This document shows, piece after piece, positions 37,402-49,010 of a stretch of 64,000 bases of DNA. Below the pieces are notes generated by a model. The model was given only the letters and a program-made list of their open reading frames with translations, made no database searches and had not been told where the DNA came from. The translations under genes were made by a program, and so were the position numbers. How positions within the stretch are numbered: position 1 is the stretch's first letter; every line of letters starts with the position of its first letter. This DNA comes from Cucumis sativus (Eukaryota > Streptophyta > Magnoliopsida > Cucurbitales > Cucurbitaceae). The DNA lies in NCBI RefSeq assembly GCF_000004075.3, contig NC_026659.2, forward strand, positions 21,904,272 to 21,968,271, in the 5' to 3' direction.

Positions 37402-39283
37402 TCGGTTTTCGATTTCATTATCCACAATATATCCATACGATTCAATTTGATTCACATTTTAAATGTTTGTACTTTTCTTTTTCTTTATAAACGCTTTAAA
37501 AAATCAATTTATAAATACACCTCTTCTTTGCTTTTATTATTTACACACATAGAAATAACAATAATTTTATTCGAAAATAATATGCTTGGCAAAAGTAGTA
37601 CAAATACTAGAGATCTCCACAAACTAAATTTGATTTCTCATTTATTTGTAGTTTAAGTGTTATAGTTTCTAATTTTTATCATACGCTAGTTTCTCTTGAA
37701 TACATCAATTTTAATCCTTAATAATCTTTACAATCTCATTCGAAGTTTGGTCTTTGGAGTACTTGATGATCTCGAGGATTGGTCTTTGAATTTGAGTTTT
37801 TTTAATAAGCAACTTTTGGACTTAAGTCTTTGGTTTGTAAATGGAAAAGAAACAACCCAATTTATTGAAGTCGACGGTGAAGAGACAATCAATTTTGTTC
37901 GATAAGAGATGTTCAATTGTTTGAAGAAGAGATTCAATATTTTAATATTTTGAAATCTAAATGTTTACATTAATCTTCATACTTTCTTATATCTAGATTG
38001 TTCAAATGATGGGTGACCTTCCCTATTTATAGATTATAGATTTTTGCGAGACCTTGTATAAGTTTGGGCTTGTTCGATATCGAACATATATAACTTTTAT
38101 GCTTAGACTTACTTTAATAATTATTTTAATACATTTCTATTAAATAAATATTAAATAAATTTAAACCCAAAAGTTATATTCAATATATTTTAAATAGACT
38201 TTTAGTTTAAATTGGATCCAATGTATTAAAATAAACTCAAGCTAACCTAGGTTCAAGGTTCAAGTTTAATGGTCATGTGGTATAATATGATTAGATACAC
38301 TTACATTGTCCATTTATAAATATAGAGATCCATGTTCCCAGGCTAGTTTCTTCCTTCTATTTTAGTTCAAATATTTATTCTACTTTAGTTCAAACATAAT
38401 TGATTTCTAAATTTTTAGAGGCGATGTGTTAAAGTTGGTTATTGTAATTAGTGATCGGTAAACTATGGTGGTGTGTAGGGATGCATATCCTTTTAATTTT
38501 AATACGTAAGAAATGGGATTAACAAAGTTGGGATGAGAAGTTGAGGATACATGTTGTGTGTTTCTTGTCTTTCTTTGAAATAGAAAAGGCTAAAGTTGCA
38601 CAAAAATTCTTCTTCAAATACATCATTTCATCTTTACTCAACTGATCATACTTTTTGTTTTCCCTACTATGGATATATGAAAATTACCAATTATATTGTG
38701 TTGACTTGAGTTGCTTCCTCTTATCCACTTTTAAATTTTTCTTATTACAAAACAAAAACAAAAAGTACTACTGCCAACATAACTTGACTTATCGAATGAA
38801 ACCATGTTTTTGTATGGTACTTGTTTTTAAATATAGCAAAATATTACAAAGAGATTATTGCTATCATCTACCACTACTGCTAGATGCTGATAGATATAAA
38901 TAAATTATGAAATTTTGTTATATTTATAAACAGTTCAACAATTTGTCATTTAAATCAAAATTGTAATTATTAAATAACCTCTAAAAAGTTGGGCTATTAA
39001 CATGGATGGGTGAAGCTTCAACCTATTATAACTCAATTGCTTAACCTAAATATGCTTCTAATTAGCTCTATTCCAAAAATAAATAAATATTATATTTAAC
39101 CTTTTTCTAATAATTAATTTGTTCATTTCCCTTCTACATCTCTAATACAACTTTAACTATGCCGTATAGTGATTCATTACTTATATCGATTACTAATAAG
39201 TTATGTTAGTTGAACTTTTTTTTTCTCTTTAGTACAATTGAATGTAAAGATTTGAACTAAAGATTTGAACTATTTGCAAACAT

Positions 39284-39365
39284 GAGTTTAGCTCAACTGG
39301 CACTGTATGTTCAAAAAAGTAAACAAGAGGTTTCAGGTTCAATTACAATGATAGAGAAAGTGTTG
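39284..39365 (+). mobile_element. Degraded tRNA-type SINE head
   Basis: An A-box-like TAGCTCAACTGG (39289-39300) and a B-box-like GGTTCAATTAC (39336-39346), 35 bp apart. It resembles the 8.24-kb SINE head. Too diverged for a tRNA gene. Confidence 0.4.
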
Positions 39366-39520
39366 TGTTGATAATCCTTTTTTTTTTAGGTTTAATGGTC
39401 TAATAGCTAGTATAAGGTTCTATCTTAAAACCAATTAATAATAAGAAAAGTAGCTTATTTATCTTATATGGAGTGTGTCACTTTAGTTTTTCCAATGTGG
39501 GACTCTTAACATTTTTAACA
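39366..39520. mobile_element. Short LTR-like fragment (TRIM or solo LTR candidate)
   Basis: About 155 bp starting TGTTGATAATCC and ending TTTTTAACA, i.e. TG...CA-type ends. On the minus strand it begins with TGTTAAAAATGTTAAGAGTC and then CCCACATTGG, a start I associate with small plant LTRs. I find no matching 5-bp target duplication, so the borders are uncertain. A fossil. Confidence 0.35.
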
Positions 39521-40495
39521 CTTCCATTAGGTTGTTTAGGTGAGACTTCCACGTTTTTTTTTCTTTGAAAATCTAGTTTTATATGACAATCCCGGTCTCA
39601 TCTCATTCCCCATTCCTATAAAATTCTCTACGGGGATTCGGGCGGAGATTCCCCATGAGGAATTCACAGGGATTAGTTTTCCATAAAAAGTATTTTATCA
39701 TTTTTTTAAATCAATTAATATAAATTATCGAGATAAGAAAATCTTAATTATATAACTAAGTCTATCGTTGAATCGTTTATTTACATTTAAGGATAAATTA
39801 GTTAAATTTTAAGTTAAAGAAGAAATTAATCAACTTTTTAGTAGAAAGAAATAAACATAAATCAAATTATTTACTTATATAATCTAAATTCAAACATACT
39901 CATTATCTTGGCAAATAAACAATCAGATTTAAAATTTAAATGTATTATTTATGTAATAATAAGAATAACATAATCTTACATGACAATACTAAATAAAGAA
40001 ATACAATATAATGGAGGCAGGAACGGAACAGGATCAAAGGAATGCATTATTCCCATGCTCTCGTCTGAAAGATTTTGTTGTTTGAGTTATTCAAATTGTT
40101 GTTAACTTTTATTAATAACAAATATAAATTATTATTAATTGTTATTTGAGTTCAAATTATTGTTATAATTAATATCCTCACGAGGAGAAAGAGTTGTTTA
40201 TGAACCAAAAAAGAAAGAGAAGAAAAAGGTAAAAAACAAAACACAAAACCAACATATAATTATATTCCTCACTTTCTGCCATTAGCTTTCACATTCACAA
40301 ACATCCCGAGTTCAACCAAAATCTTACGTTTCACTTTGCAAAAACTCAAAATGTTGGAACCAAAATAAACTTAACATCACATCTTTCTTCATATAATTAA
40401 TTATATATATTGAGATGTATTCTATTTTTTTCTTCTTGATATAAAATATAAAGGATATACTAAATAATTATTAAGCTAGAGTCACGCTAGATCAG

Positions 40496-42358
40496 TTAGC
40501 AACGAGAGCCCCTGCGGCAATTGAGAGCACCTGCAGTGATAGTGATATCCCCAACAAGAGATGAGGGTCTAGCGCTGAGACTATAAGCTCGTGCATAGCT
40601 AGAGGAGGCACCAGCGCCTGATTGGCGAAAATAGGCGCCATTCAACAACAAGTCACCCTCAGAACGCCAGTTCCAATGGCGCCACTCGCTCTCGGGTGCG
40701 TCCTCGTGCTTTGTTACCTCCTTTCGAAACCGATTATAAGGCGCCACGAATCTATTGCCTTGGCTGTATATCGTGGGTGAAGCACTCCCTCCGATGGCAT
40801 ACATTTCCCAATGAGTGTAATCGTTGTTCACTACATGGAAATATCCATGTCTACATCTACACATATAGCATATAGGTTTAAATTTGTTTTTAATTAAGAA
40901 TGAAATTAAAGTAATATTGTAGAGATGATGAAAAGGGATATATGAAATTTACCTTGGCATTCGTTGGACAAGTCCTTCACCAAAATGGTTAAAAGCAATA
41001 GTAACTTGCATGTTTTTATCTTGGGTGAAAGAATCACTATGTCCCAATAACATAACCTTATCATGATGTGTCATATAGTTATTGGATATAGTAATAGCCG
41101 TTGATCCATGAATGGCGTCAATCAACCCATCATTACAATTAGACAAAGAGCAATGATCGATCCAGATTTGTTTACCACCTAAAATGGAGACACCATCACC
41201 GTCAGATGCAGTCCACCAGCCAGCATGCTGTGGGGAGTCTCGTATGTTAGCATTCCCACCTCTCTTGCAATCGTGAATATGGATGCCGTGGATGATTATA
41301 TTCGTCGCGTAGTGGATTTTAATACAAGGGCCACCTGCCAGGTGGACGCTGGCGCCACGTCCGTCGATGGTTTTGAAGGAGTTCATGACCAGCTCTTGGG
41401 CGAGTTTGATTACCATGTCGCGCTTGAAGATGATCCATAAGGGTTCGTTTTGGATGACGGCGTGGCGGAGGGTGCCCGGACGGGGGTTAAGTGGGTCGTC
41501 GTTCCCGGAGTCAGTGACTACGTAGAAACGGCCGTTTTTGCCGCCGATTGCGTTTTTGCCGAAGCCGATGGCGCAATCGGCTAAGCGTTTACGGTTTGTT
41601 TCCCAATTGGAATCGCATCTCCAACAATCGTCTATTGGGTTTCCTGTTCCACATGATAAATACCCCAAGTTTCTTCTTGATCCATTTATGCTCCTGCGTG
41701 CCGCCATCAGTAACCACAAATTTATTTTACAACCAGAAATAATAACTAATACAATTGCCAAATGTATATCAAAACATAGATACACTAAGAAGTATTTTCC
41801 CCAAAATTTTGAATACAGTTTTGGTTTGGTTCTATGTTAGCTAGGTGCTCATTCTTTAAAATAGTAAACTTTCAATGTTTGTTCCTTTGTCACATTACAT
41901 TCCCACCTTTTAAGGTGTCTACTTGTCATGTTTTATTCTTTTAAAAAAAGGTTTATTTTAATTGGATCTACAAAATAATAACACAAATTAAAATTTTACT
42001 CATCATAACAACTGCTCTTCCCATATAAATTTATTTTCACAAGTGAGCCAAGTTTAACCCTAAAACTTTGTTACATAAAAGATTTGTTTTTAAAAATGCA
42101 TGCATGACCGAAAGTTAAATGATTTAGAAGTACAAGAACTAAAACAAGAGTATATTTAATATGTATGAGAACCAATGTACATAACAAAAATGTATATATA
42201 TACCTTTGAACTTCTTCAACGACGAGATGAGGATGTTGATGAACAAAAGGTAAGGAGGAATTGGAAGGTAGTGGAGCAGTCATAGACAAGAAGAAAGAAA
42301 GAGATAAAAGAAGCAACAAAAAGTAAAGGGAAGAAGAAGAAGAAGAAGAAGCCGCCAT
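40496..42358 (-). CDS. Pectate lyase (polysaccharide lyase family 1)
   Basis: Three exons: 42358-42204, 41693-40953 and 40856-40496, giving 418 residues with a secretion signal at the N-terminus (a Ser run then [15 protein letters not shown]). Plant pectate lyases cleave de-esterified homogalacturonan in the cell wall by Ca-dependent beta-elimination. The family blocks are present: [14 protein letters not shown], the parallel-beta-helix core, the Ca-site region [19 protein letters not shown] (about 228-246), [18 protein letters not shown], and the catalytic-Arg region QRMPRCRHG (about 295-303), then [20 protein letters not shown]. All key segments look intact, so an active secreted enzyme is expected. 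A TATA box (TATATAA, minus strand, plus-strand 42440-42446) lies about 85 bp upstream. The ATG at 42358 (MAASSS) has the good context CCAATGGC. Confidence 0.96.
42331..42351. repeat. (GAA)n repeat coding for the Ser run of pectate lyase
   Basis: A trinucleotide run which on the minus strand reads TCT/TTC repeats and encodes the seven-Ser stretch in the signal peptide of the pectate lyase. Confidence 0.85.
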
Positions 42359-44767
42359 TGGAGAGTTCAAAATTAAACAAAAGAAAAAAGAAAGATTGAA
42401 AAATTGGTTTTAGGGAAAATGGGGATTGATATAAGTGATTTATATAGAAATATAAAGCCGATAGTAGAGGCGTGATTGTACCATAAATTACATTTGTGGG
42501 GTCTCTAACATTATCGTAATTTCAGGTTTTTTGAACCCTCTCTCTTCAATCTTCAAACCACACTTAAGTCAATTCACTTTGACTTTTTCCTTTTTGCTTC
42601 CTTTTTCTATCGTGTCTTCCTCTCGAGTCATCGTCGCAATATATATATAGTTGATAGGTTCACATTGTTATTTTGTGCTATTATGGCGAGAACGATCTCA
42701 TAGTAACGATTGGATGTGAATTTTAACATATGAACTGTTTTATTATATATTTTGTCTCTACCAAACTGAAAAACGCAAGAATTGTTGAAGATGCGATTTT
42801 AAATATAGAGACTAAAAGTAAGCAACAAAAAAAGAAACACAAAACTTTATATGAAGATTTTCAAATTTCAACTCACTATAGAAATAAATCCATTAGGTGT
42901 AAAATTGTTACAATCACATAGAATAAATCCCTTGATGATGATTCCAATTATTAAGCATACTCTATAAAAGCTTTTGAACAACCACTCAAACTAGAAAGGA
43001 GAGTTTAACTAGAGTGAATGGTTACAATCACAAATAAATAATAATCTTTCTCTAATTCTAAAATTCTAATGCATTTGTACCACTCATAAATTTTTTTTTA
43101 AAAAAAAAGAATTTAAGCTTCAAGTATATTTATAAAAACAATTTGAAATCAAAGTCATGGACTCCTCGCTTCAGTGAATATAAACAATAACACACTTATT
43201 CTAATATTTTATCAAAACCAATGGTGTCTTTCAAATTAAAGTTTGAGACCTTCCATGTGTTTCTTAAAACACTTTAGATAAAACTAATTAGGTCATACTT
43301 TTTTTTCCCTTGGTGACTTTTGAGGGATTAAAGCCATCAATGGTAGAATTTTCTGATTTTAGATTCACACCAAAGGACCAATATAATTATTGCAACTGCT
43401 TTTGACTCCTAAAGTATATAGTGTGAGGATTTTAATTAACCCCTCTAAGAACTTATAAATATGAACATCCAAATATTACCTTTCTGGAATTAATATATAA
43501 CTGAGATATTAATTAGGTCAATAAAGTATATCAGTAGGCTCATGATATACTTGTAAGTATTATTTTATTGTATTGAATGTATATACAAACTGTCAGTTGA
43601 GAGTTAAAGTAATACAATCGTGTGTTAACACTACTTTTGCTTTGAAGTACTTTTCATGGACATTACAGCGACCAACTCTAGATATATTTATTGTATAGCA
43701 GCACAAATTATTATAATGGAATTTTGTGATTGAATATAACATATGTTTATTTTATGATTGGTTTGCACTATTCGGTTACAAACAAAAGTATAGAAAGATT
43801 ATAGATAAAGACCTTCAGAAAAAGTACATTGAAAATTAAACTAGTACAGAGTTAGAGAGATAAAAGAGAAGTAGAGAGAGCTGACAAAATCTTCCATTAG
43901 GGTTTCACACACTGTAGAACAACGTTTAAAAAAAACGTTAAATACAAAAGAAATTAACCTTAACTACATAACATCAAAATAATAACATAATATTAAAGTA
44001 TTACAGTTCAATTCTAAATACTCTAACACAGTAAAGTAGGACGTCGTTTGAGACATATGCTCTCGTTTCATAATTTAAAATTGAAATTATGAACACAATT
44101 AAAGTTTTTCTACAAATTTGAGACAAGTAAATTTGATTAATTTTGGATCCAATGTTGGAAAAGAGAATGATAGAGGTTGTTGTAGAAAGATACTCTCAAT
44201 TTCCTGTTTTTTCAAACATTTCTCCTCTACAAAAAAAAAAAAGTACGAATTAATTTTGTTTAAGCTAATGTTTGCATAAATATAATTTTACGATATAATA
44301 TTTAAATATTATGGTTTTCAATTCAAACTTAAATGTGCTAGAAATTAAGGAGGCTCGTTTAGCTTTTATGCGAGATATTATATTCAATTAGAAAAATCAT
44401 ATAATATAAAGTCCTAAGTTATAAATTAATTTTTTTTAAAAAAATTGATGTATCAAAACAAAAACATACTAAAAAGTTCTTTAAATCTTATATTAAGAAT
44501 GTGTGTTTTCTAGTGGAATGCAGGTAGATAGATTTGAATGAGTTTGAAAAAAGTTTTAAGGAGTAATCAAGAAAAGAGAAAGAAGGATCAAAGAGTGAAG
44601 AGAATTTTTAAAAGAAAAAAAAAATGATCATATGATCATCTCCTCTTTTGTATTCTCAGAGAATCATCAAATGCATATAATAATAAAATAACAGAACCAT
44701 TGATCTCTCTTCAAATACAATTCAAACCCATCTCATTAATCTCATTAAATTTAGAAAAATTACAATC
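42359..44767. other. Intergenic region upstream of pectate lyase
   Basis: Promoter side of the pectate lyase gene (TATA at 42440-42446), then AT-rich DNA with no gene seen, then the 3' flank of the arabinogalactan protein gene from about 44550. No clear transposon was recognised. Confidence 0.5.
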
Positions 44768-45349
44768 TTAGAACACAAACAATCCAACAATGCCCGAAAT
44801 CCCAGCAACGGCCGCAACAGACACTTTCACCAAAGAACCACCATTGGCCGGAGAATCTGAGGGTGTATCAGCTGGTGAATCAGCTGATGAATCAGCTGGT
44901 GCATCAGCAACCGCATCGCTTGTAGGTCCGGCAGCAGGTCCAGTTGGGGAAGGTGGAGATGACACATCGGCTTCAGGGGCTCCAGCAGGGGCCACAGTGG
45001 AAGAAGACTCATCGCCAGCAGGGGAAGAAGCAGGGCCACCGGCAACAGGGGTGTCAGCTTCAGGGGCTCCAGCCTTAGCTGAAGGGGCAGAAGCAGCTCC
45101 TTTGGGAGCACCGGCGGCGGAAGGAGTGGCAGCGATCGGGGCGTCAGCGGCTGCGGCGGGAGACTTGGAAGGAGCAGCTGCGGGAGTTTTTGCGCCATCG
45201 GAGGGTTCAACGTCAGCGGCCTTGGGGGAGGAAGCAGGGGAGGAGGCGGGGGAGGAGGCGGGGGAGGTGGCGGGGGCTTCGGCGGCAGAGACAATGCCGA
45301 CGACGGCGGCGGAGAAGAGAAGGGCGAGGAGAGCGAATTGACGGGCCAT
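44768..45349 (-). CDS. Classical arabinogalactan protein, GPI-anchored
   Basis: A single exon of 193 residues. It has a signal peptide (MARQFALLALLFSAAVVGIVSA), then a Pro/Ala/Ser/Thr-rich region (about residues 23-170) with many AP, SP and TP dipeptides, which are the sites of Hyp O-glycosylation by type II arabinogalactan. The SPASSPASSPASSP block is a short perfect repeat. Asp/Ser-rich repeats (SADSPADTPSDSPANG) precede a hydrophobic C-terminus (VSVAAVAGISGIVGLFVF) that fits a GPI signal. Such proteins act at the plasma membrane/cell wall; the individual role cannot be told from sequence. GC content is far above the surroundings, as expected from Ala and Pro codons. A TATA-like TTTAAATA lies about 160 bp upstream. 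Confidence 0.95.
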   Translation of the reverse strand: MARQFALLALLFSAAVVGIVSAAEAPATSPASSPASSPASSPKAADVEPSDGAKTPAAAPSKSPAAAADAPIAATPSAAGAPKGAASAPSAKAGAPEADTPVAGGPASSPAGDESSSTVAPAGAPEADVSSPPSPTGPAAGPTSDAVADAPADSSADSPADTPSDSPANGGSLVKVSVAAVAGISGIVGLFVF

Positions 45350-46819
45350 TGTTGGGGATTTGAGATGGGGAGATTGAACTGAACGAGAGAAAAGAAGAAA
45401 GAGGAAATTATTTTTATTTAGGATTCTGAAGGTTGCAGAAATCCTCTAATGAATATAGAGAAAGACTGCAAGACCAGAGAATGAGTTTGAAGGAAGGAAG
45501 ATGAAGGGTATTTAAAGGGGTTGAGGAAGAGGGAGGAGGATTCAATTTGAGGTTGAGAGTGTAGGACGGCCGTTTCGCCATTTTTAGTCGGCGGCCAGAA
45601 CGCAACGGTATTTTTGGTTAATCTTCTCTACAATGGCGGGAGAGAAATTAGCAAATTATAGTTATCTCTTTGCATCTCTGCTTCCTCCACGTGTTATGCT
45701 TAAAAAACTACAACAACAATTCCCCAAAATTACTTATTAGTCCCCACAACAATTTTTTTATTAGTATTATAAATAATGTATATGAAAATTTTGTGCTAAA
45801 AAGTATATGAAATTTTGAACGAGGGAAAAAATGAATTTCTTATTTCTAATGTTATTTTTAGATTTAAATTTCTAATTAAAAAAATTCCTTTTGTTTTCAA
45901 CTAAGCACATCTTCAAAATTCATGTGAATTAAAAGACGGAAAGGATACATCTTAAAAATTAAAATGGCTAAATGCCTATATTTTCATAATTCTAACTCCA
46001 AACATAATTTTTTCTAAAATAACTAAATTACATCATATTATCAAATATTTTATGTATTTATTTTTTTAATGATATTTTATAAGAGAACTTAAGTGTTGCT
46101 CAAATGTACAAGTGCAGCTCATCTAATTAAAATATTTTATGACATGTAATTTTTTAAAAATAAATTATTGTTATCATTTACTATTTAAAACGAGGAAGTA
46201 TGATAGAATGCTCTTCTAATTGCATATAAATATATATTCTTACTCTTATCGGCAAAAGAAAAAAAATATATAATTTAACAATTCATTCTAAAAAAAATAT
46301 TAGAGGTTGGAGTCAGACAATTTCTTGTATTTTCTTTCTTTTATTTATAATATTTTAGTATGACAAGAGTAAAACAAAAATATTAGAGATATTTTATTGA
46401 AAAATATTAGACAAATTAAAAGATTATCTAACGAGCCACAAACATAGAAAACTACTCAATCGAAATAAGGACTATTGACCAAAAAGACTTGTTATCCTAC
46501 AAAATTTTAGTTGTAAGATAGCAGGCTAAAACGCCTTGCACCCACATATCTACATTTAAAAAGAATGGTTAACGAAATATAAAAGAAAAATAATAGAGAT
46601 ATCTTCAACAAAGTTAACAAAATCAAAGAGATCAAATACATTCAAATAATAATAAATAATTGCTCTTCTTGAAAACTCACTTTAGTCCGGTTCGGATCAG
46701 TGAAAACCCGATAGTTCGAATCGATGTTTGACCCGGATGCTGAACCGAAGTCCATTACCCACTCGTAGATAGGCTGCTGGCGGCGACCGCCGAGCAAATT
46801 GAAACTTAGAGGCTTAAAC
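45350..46819. other. Divergent intergenic region between the arabinogalactan protein and ATP23 genes
   Basis: The left part is the leader and promoter of the arabinogalactan gene, including a G-box-like CCACGTG near 45688. The middle is AT-rich with nothing recognised. The last 150 bp (less AT-rich) are the promoter/leader of ATP23. Confidence 0.5.
45509..45517 (-). promoter_or_regulatory. TATA-like box of the arabinogalactan protein gene
   Basis: On the minus strand CTTTAAATA lies about 160 bp before the ATG at 45349, followed by a purine-poor leader. Confidence 0.5.
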
Positions 46820-49010
46820 ATGGCGGAAGAATCCACGCCGGAACCTGGATCAAATCGTTCGTATTCTTCCGTCAACGGTGGCCGGACTAAGGAGGAATGC
46901 GAGGATATGATTCGAAGAAGTCTCCGAAGTATGAATTACAACTATATTCTTTCCTCTTCATTCGTTTCCTCAACATCTGGGACCCTAAACCCCAACATAT
47001 TTTCGGGGTTTAGGGTTTTACGACTTTCCTTAATTTCCAGGTTATTTGAAAAATTAGAACTTCCTGTCTTGTTCTCACGGGTCATTCTATCTATTTCTGC
47101 GTCTCTCAGCTCCGATGGTGAAATTCTTGATGGAGCACTTGGAGAAATCTGGATGTGGGATTGGGGATAGGTTTATTAAGGCTGTTCATTGCGAGAAGCA
47201 GATCAGTGGTGGTTATGTTCGTGGTGAAGGGGTAATTATAATCTCCTCTCTTTGTTTCTGCATATGCTTTTAAATGAATACCTTACTTTTTACCTTATCG
47301 TTGAGAATGAATAAACAAAATTTGGATAGTTAGAAAAGGAATGGGGAGGAAGAGACTGTTGAACACTGATTTCTTTGCTGTGCCCTGTTTTTTGGTTTTA
47401 GATAATGGTGTGTAGTAACCACATGAACATTCAAGATGAGGTGAACCAAGTAGTAATTCATGAGCTTATTCATGCTTTTGATGATTGTCGAGCGGCAAAC
47501 TTGGATTGGGCTAATTGTACTCATCATGCTTGCAGTGAGGTGTGCATCTACATTTAGCCATTTAACCATTTCCTTTCACAAATTGAGTCTTTTTTCCCCA
47601 TATGTTTACATTATTTTGTTTTGGGACTTTCTAACGTACATACATTTGGAATTTAGATTCGTGCTGGACATTTAAGTGGTGATTGCCACTATAAACGGGA
47701 ACTATTGCGAGGTTTCATGAAATTACGAGGCCATGAGCAAGTATGATTTTCTTTCACTTCCTTTTTGGAAAGAACATAATAGTCTTACCTCTTATTCGCG
47801 TCTAAATATGAGCATGAGTTTGTAGTCCATGATATCTCAAATTTGATTTCTTTGACACTGTTCATACCCTCTTGCTTAAATAGGTGAACAGCATTCATGA
47901 AAATGCTTAGAGTAGTGATAAATATTTGGCGTTGGATCAAGGACTAATGAACATGAATCACTTGGAAGTTGTAAATTTTTTTGTACCTTTTGAGCTAATT
48001 TCTTTGCACTCTGCTGATAGATAAGTTACACTTTTACGTTTCTCAAGTCTTTATGTTACACTAGAGAACTTTTCTCATGGTAGAACTTAAAATCTGCGTG
48101 TATGCTCATGCTAACTTGAATCTGATCTTGGAAATGAATATGATTGTATAAATGTTTTCAGTCATTCTATCTTTTAACTTTTGGCTTGTAATCTTTAGTC
48201 ACAATAAGTATTTTTATGCTCAAGTATTCACATTTCCCTCGGCCCTCGGCTAAACTAGCTCAATTTTTTTATATCCGTAAGTGTTTGGACCAGCTTACGT
48301 GTACCTTGACTAATCTCACGGACAACCGATCTGACCTTACAACATTTGGGTATAAGGAAACTCCTAGGAAATTAATTCCTAGTAAGTGGCTACCATGAAT
48401 TAAACTCATGACCTCTTAGTTAGTTTTCCTATTTATCACTAGGTTAATTCATGATGGTTTCTAAACTGAACAAGAGGAGTGAGAGTGAAAGTCCTATTTT
48501 TTGGATAGGAGAATGAAACATGATATTAGCAGGATCTTTTGGGAAGACTTATCTTGAAGCCATGTGTATTGAGTTCATTTCTGTTTTTTCTCAATGGCTA
48601 ATATTTGGAAGAAGCCTAGGTTTATGCAACTCTAAAATTAAGAGGTGCAATTGGGGGACTATTATAAGTCGTTTTGGTTGTTATATGTAGGAGAGTGGCG
48701 ATGGACCGGTGACCTAACCACGTGTGGATGTTTGATGATCAGCATTTTTTATTCTTTCTTCTAACAAAACCTGTTCTCACATTTTTCTTTTCTTCTTCAT
48801 CCATGAACATTAGGTGAACTACATTCCATTGAGCTCTTTTGGATAGGTTTCCATTGACTTTTTTCTTTTCTATAGGAATGTGTGAGAAGAAGAGTCATGA
48901 AATCACTGGTGGCTAATCCTTACTGCCCAGAAGCTGCTGCAAAAGATGCCATGGAAGCTGTATGGGATGTTTGTTATAATGATACACAGCCATTTGATAG
49001 AGCTCCCTAA
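46820..49010 (+). CDS. ATP23: ATP23 homologue, mitochondrial inner-membrane-associated metalloprotease
   Basis: Five exons: 46820-46928, 47110-47231, 47402-47539, 47657-47740 and 48876-49010; total 195 residues, phases close. The zinc-protease motif HELIH (H97-E98-x-x-H101) lies in VVIHELIHAFDDCR. Other family blocks: PMVKFLMEHLEKSGC, SNHMNIQDEVNQV, CTHHACSEIRAGHLSGDC, and a C-terminal MKSLVANPYCPEAAA with WDVCYNDTQPFDRAP. In yeast, Atp23 processes the mitochondrial ATP synthase subunit Atp6 and assists its assembly; plant members are often annotated as Ku70-binding-like, and Arabidopsis At3g03420 is the relative I recall. The ATG at 46820 has the good context ACATGGCG. Intron 4 (1,135 bp) contains a SINE in antisense orientation. 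Confidence 0.95.
48264..48450 (-). mobile_element. tRNA-derived SINE in ATP23 intron 4
   Basis: On the minus strand it has an A-box-like AACCTAGTGATAA (plus 48433-48445), a B-box-like GGTCATGAGTTTAATTC (plus 48397-48413), a conserved body with GTGAGATTAGTCAAGGTACA and CGTAAGCTGG, then CACTTACGGATATA and a short poly(A) tail (plus-strand T run 48264-48270). This body and the GGATATAAAAAA end are familiar from a widespread dicot SINE family whose name I do not recall. Length is about 187 bp. Confidence 0.8.

Larger units (their letters stand above)
36505..40495. other. Intergenic region with microsatellite and retroposed fragments
   Basis: 36505 to about 37000 is the promoter side of the CCT gene. 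From 37140 to 40495 the DNA is AT-rich, with a TA microsatellite at 37377-37401, a SINE-like piece and an LTR-like piece at 39284-39520. The open frames at 37447-37937 show no known domain. Confidence 0.5.

Noticed and set aside
41225-41840. Plus-strand frames opposite pectate lyase exon 2
   Set aside because: These are antisense shadows; the minus frame is an intact, well-known enzyme.
44790-45341. Long plus-strand open frame opposite the arabinogalactan protein gene
   Set aside because: It is the antisense shadow of a GC-rich Ala/Pro/Ser gene, which keeps both strands open. The minus frame alone has a signal peptide and a GPI tail.
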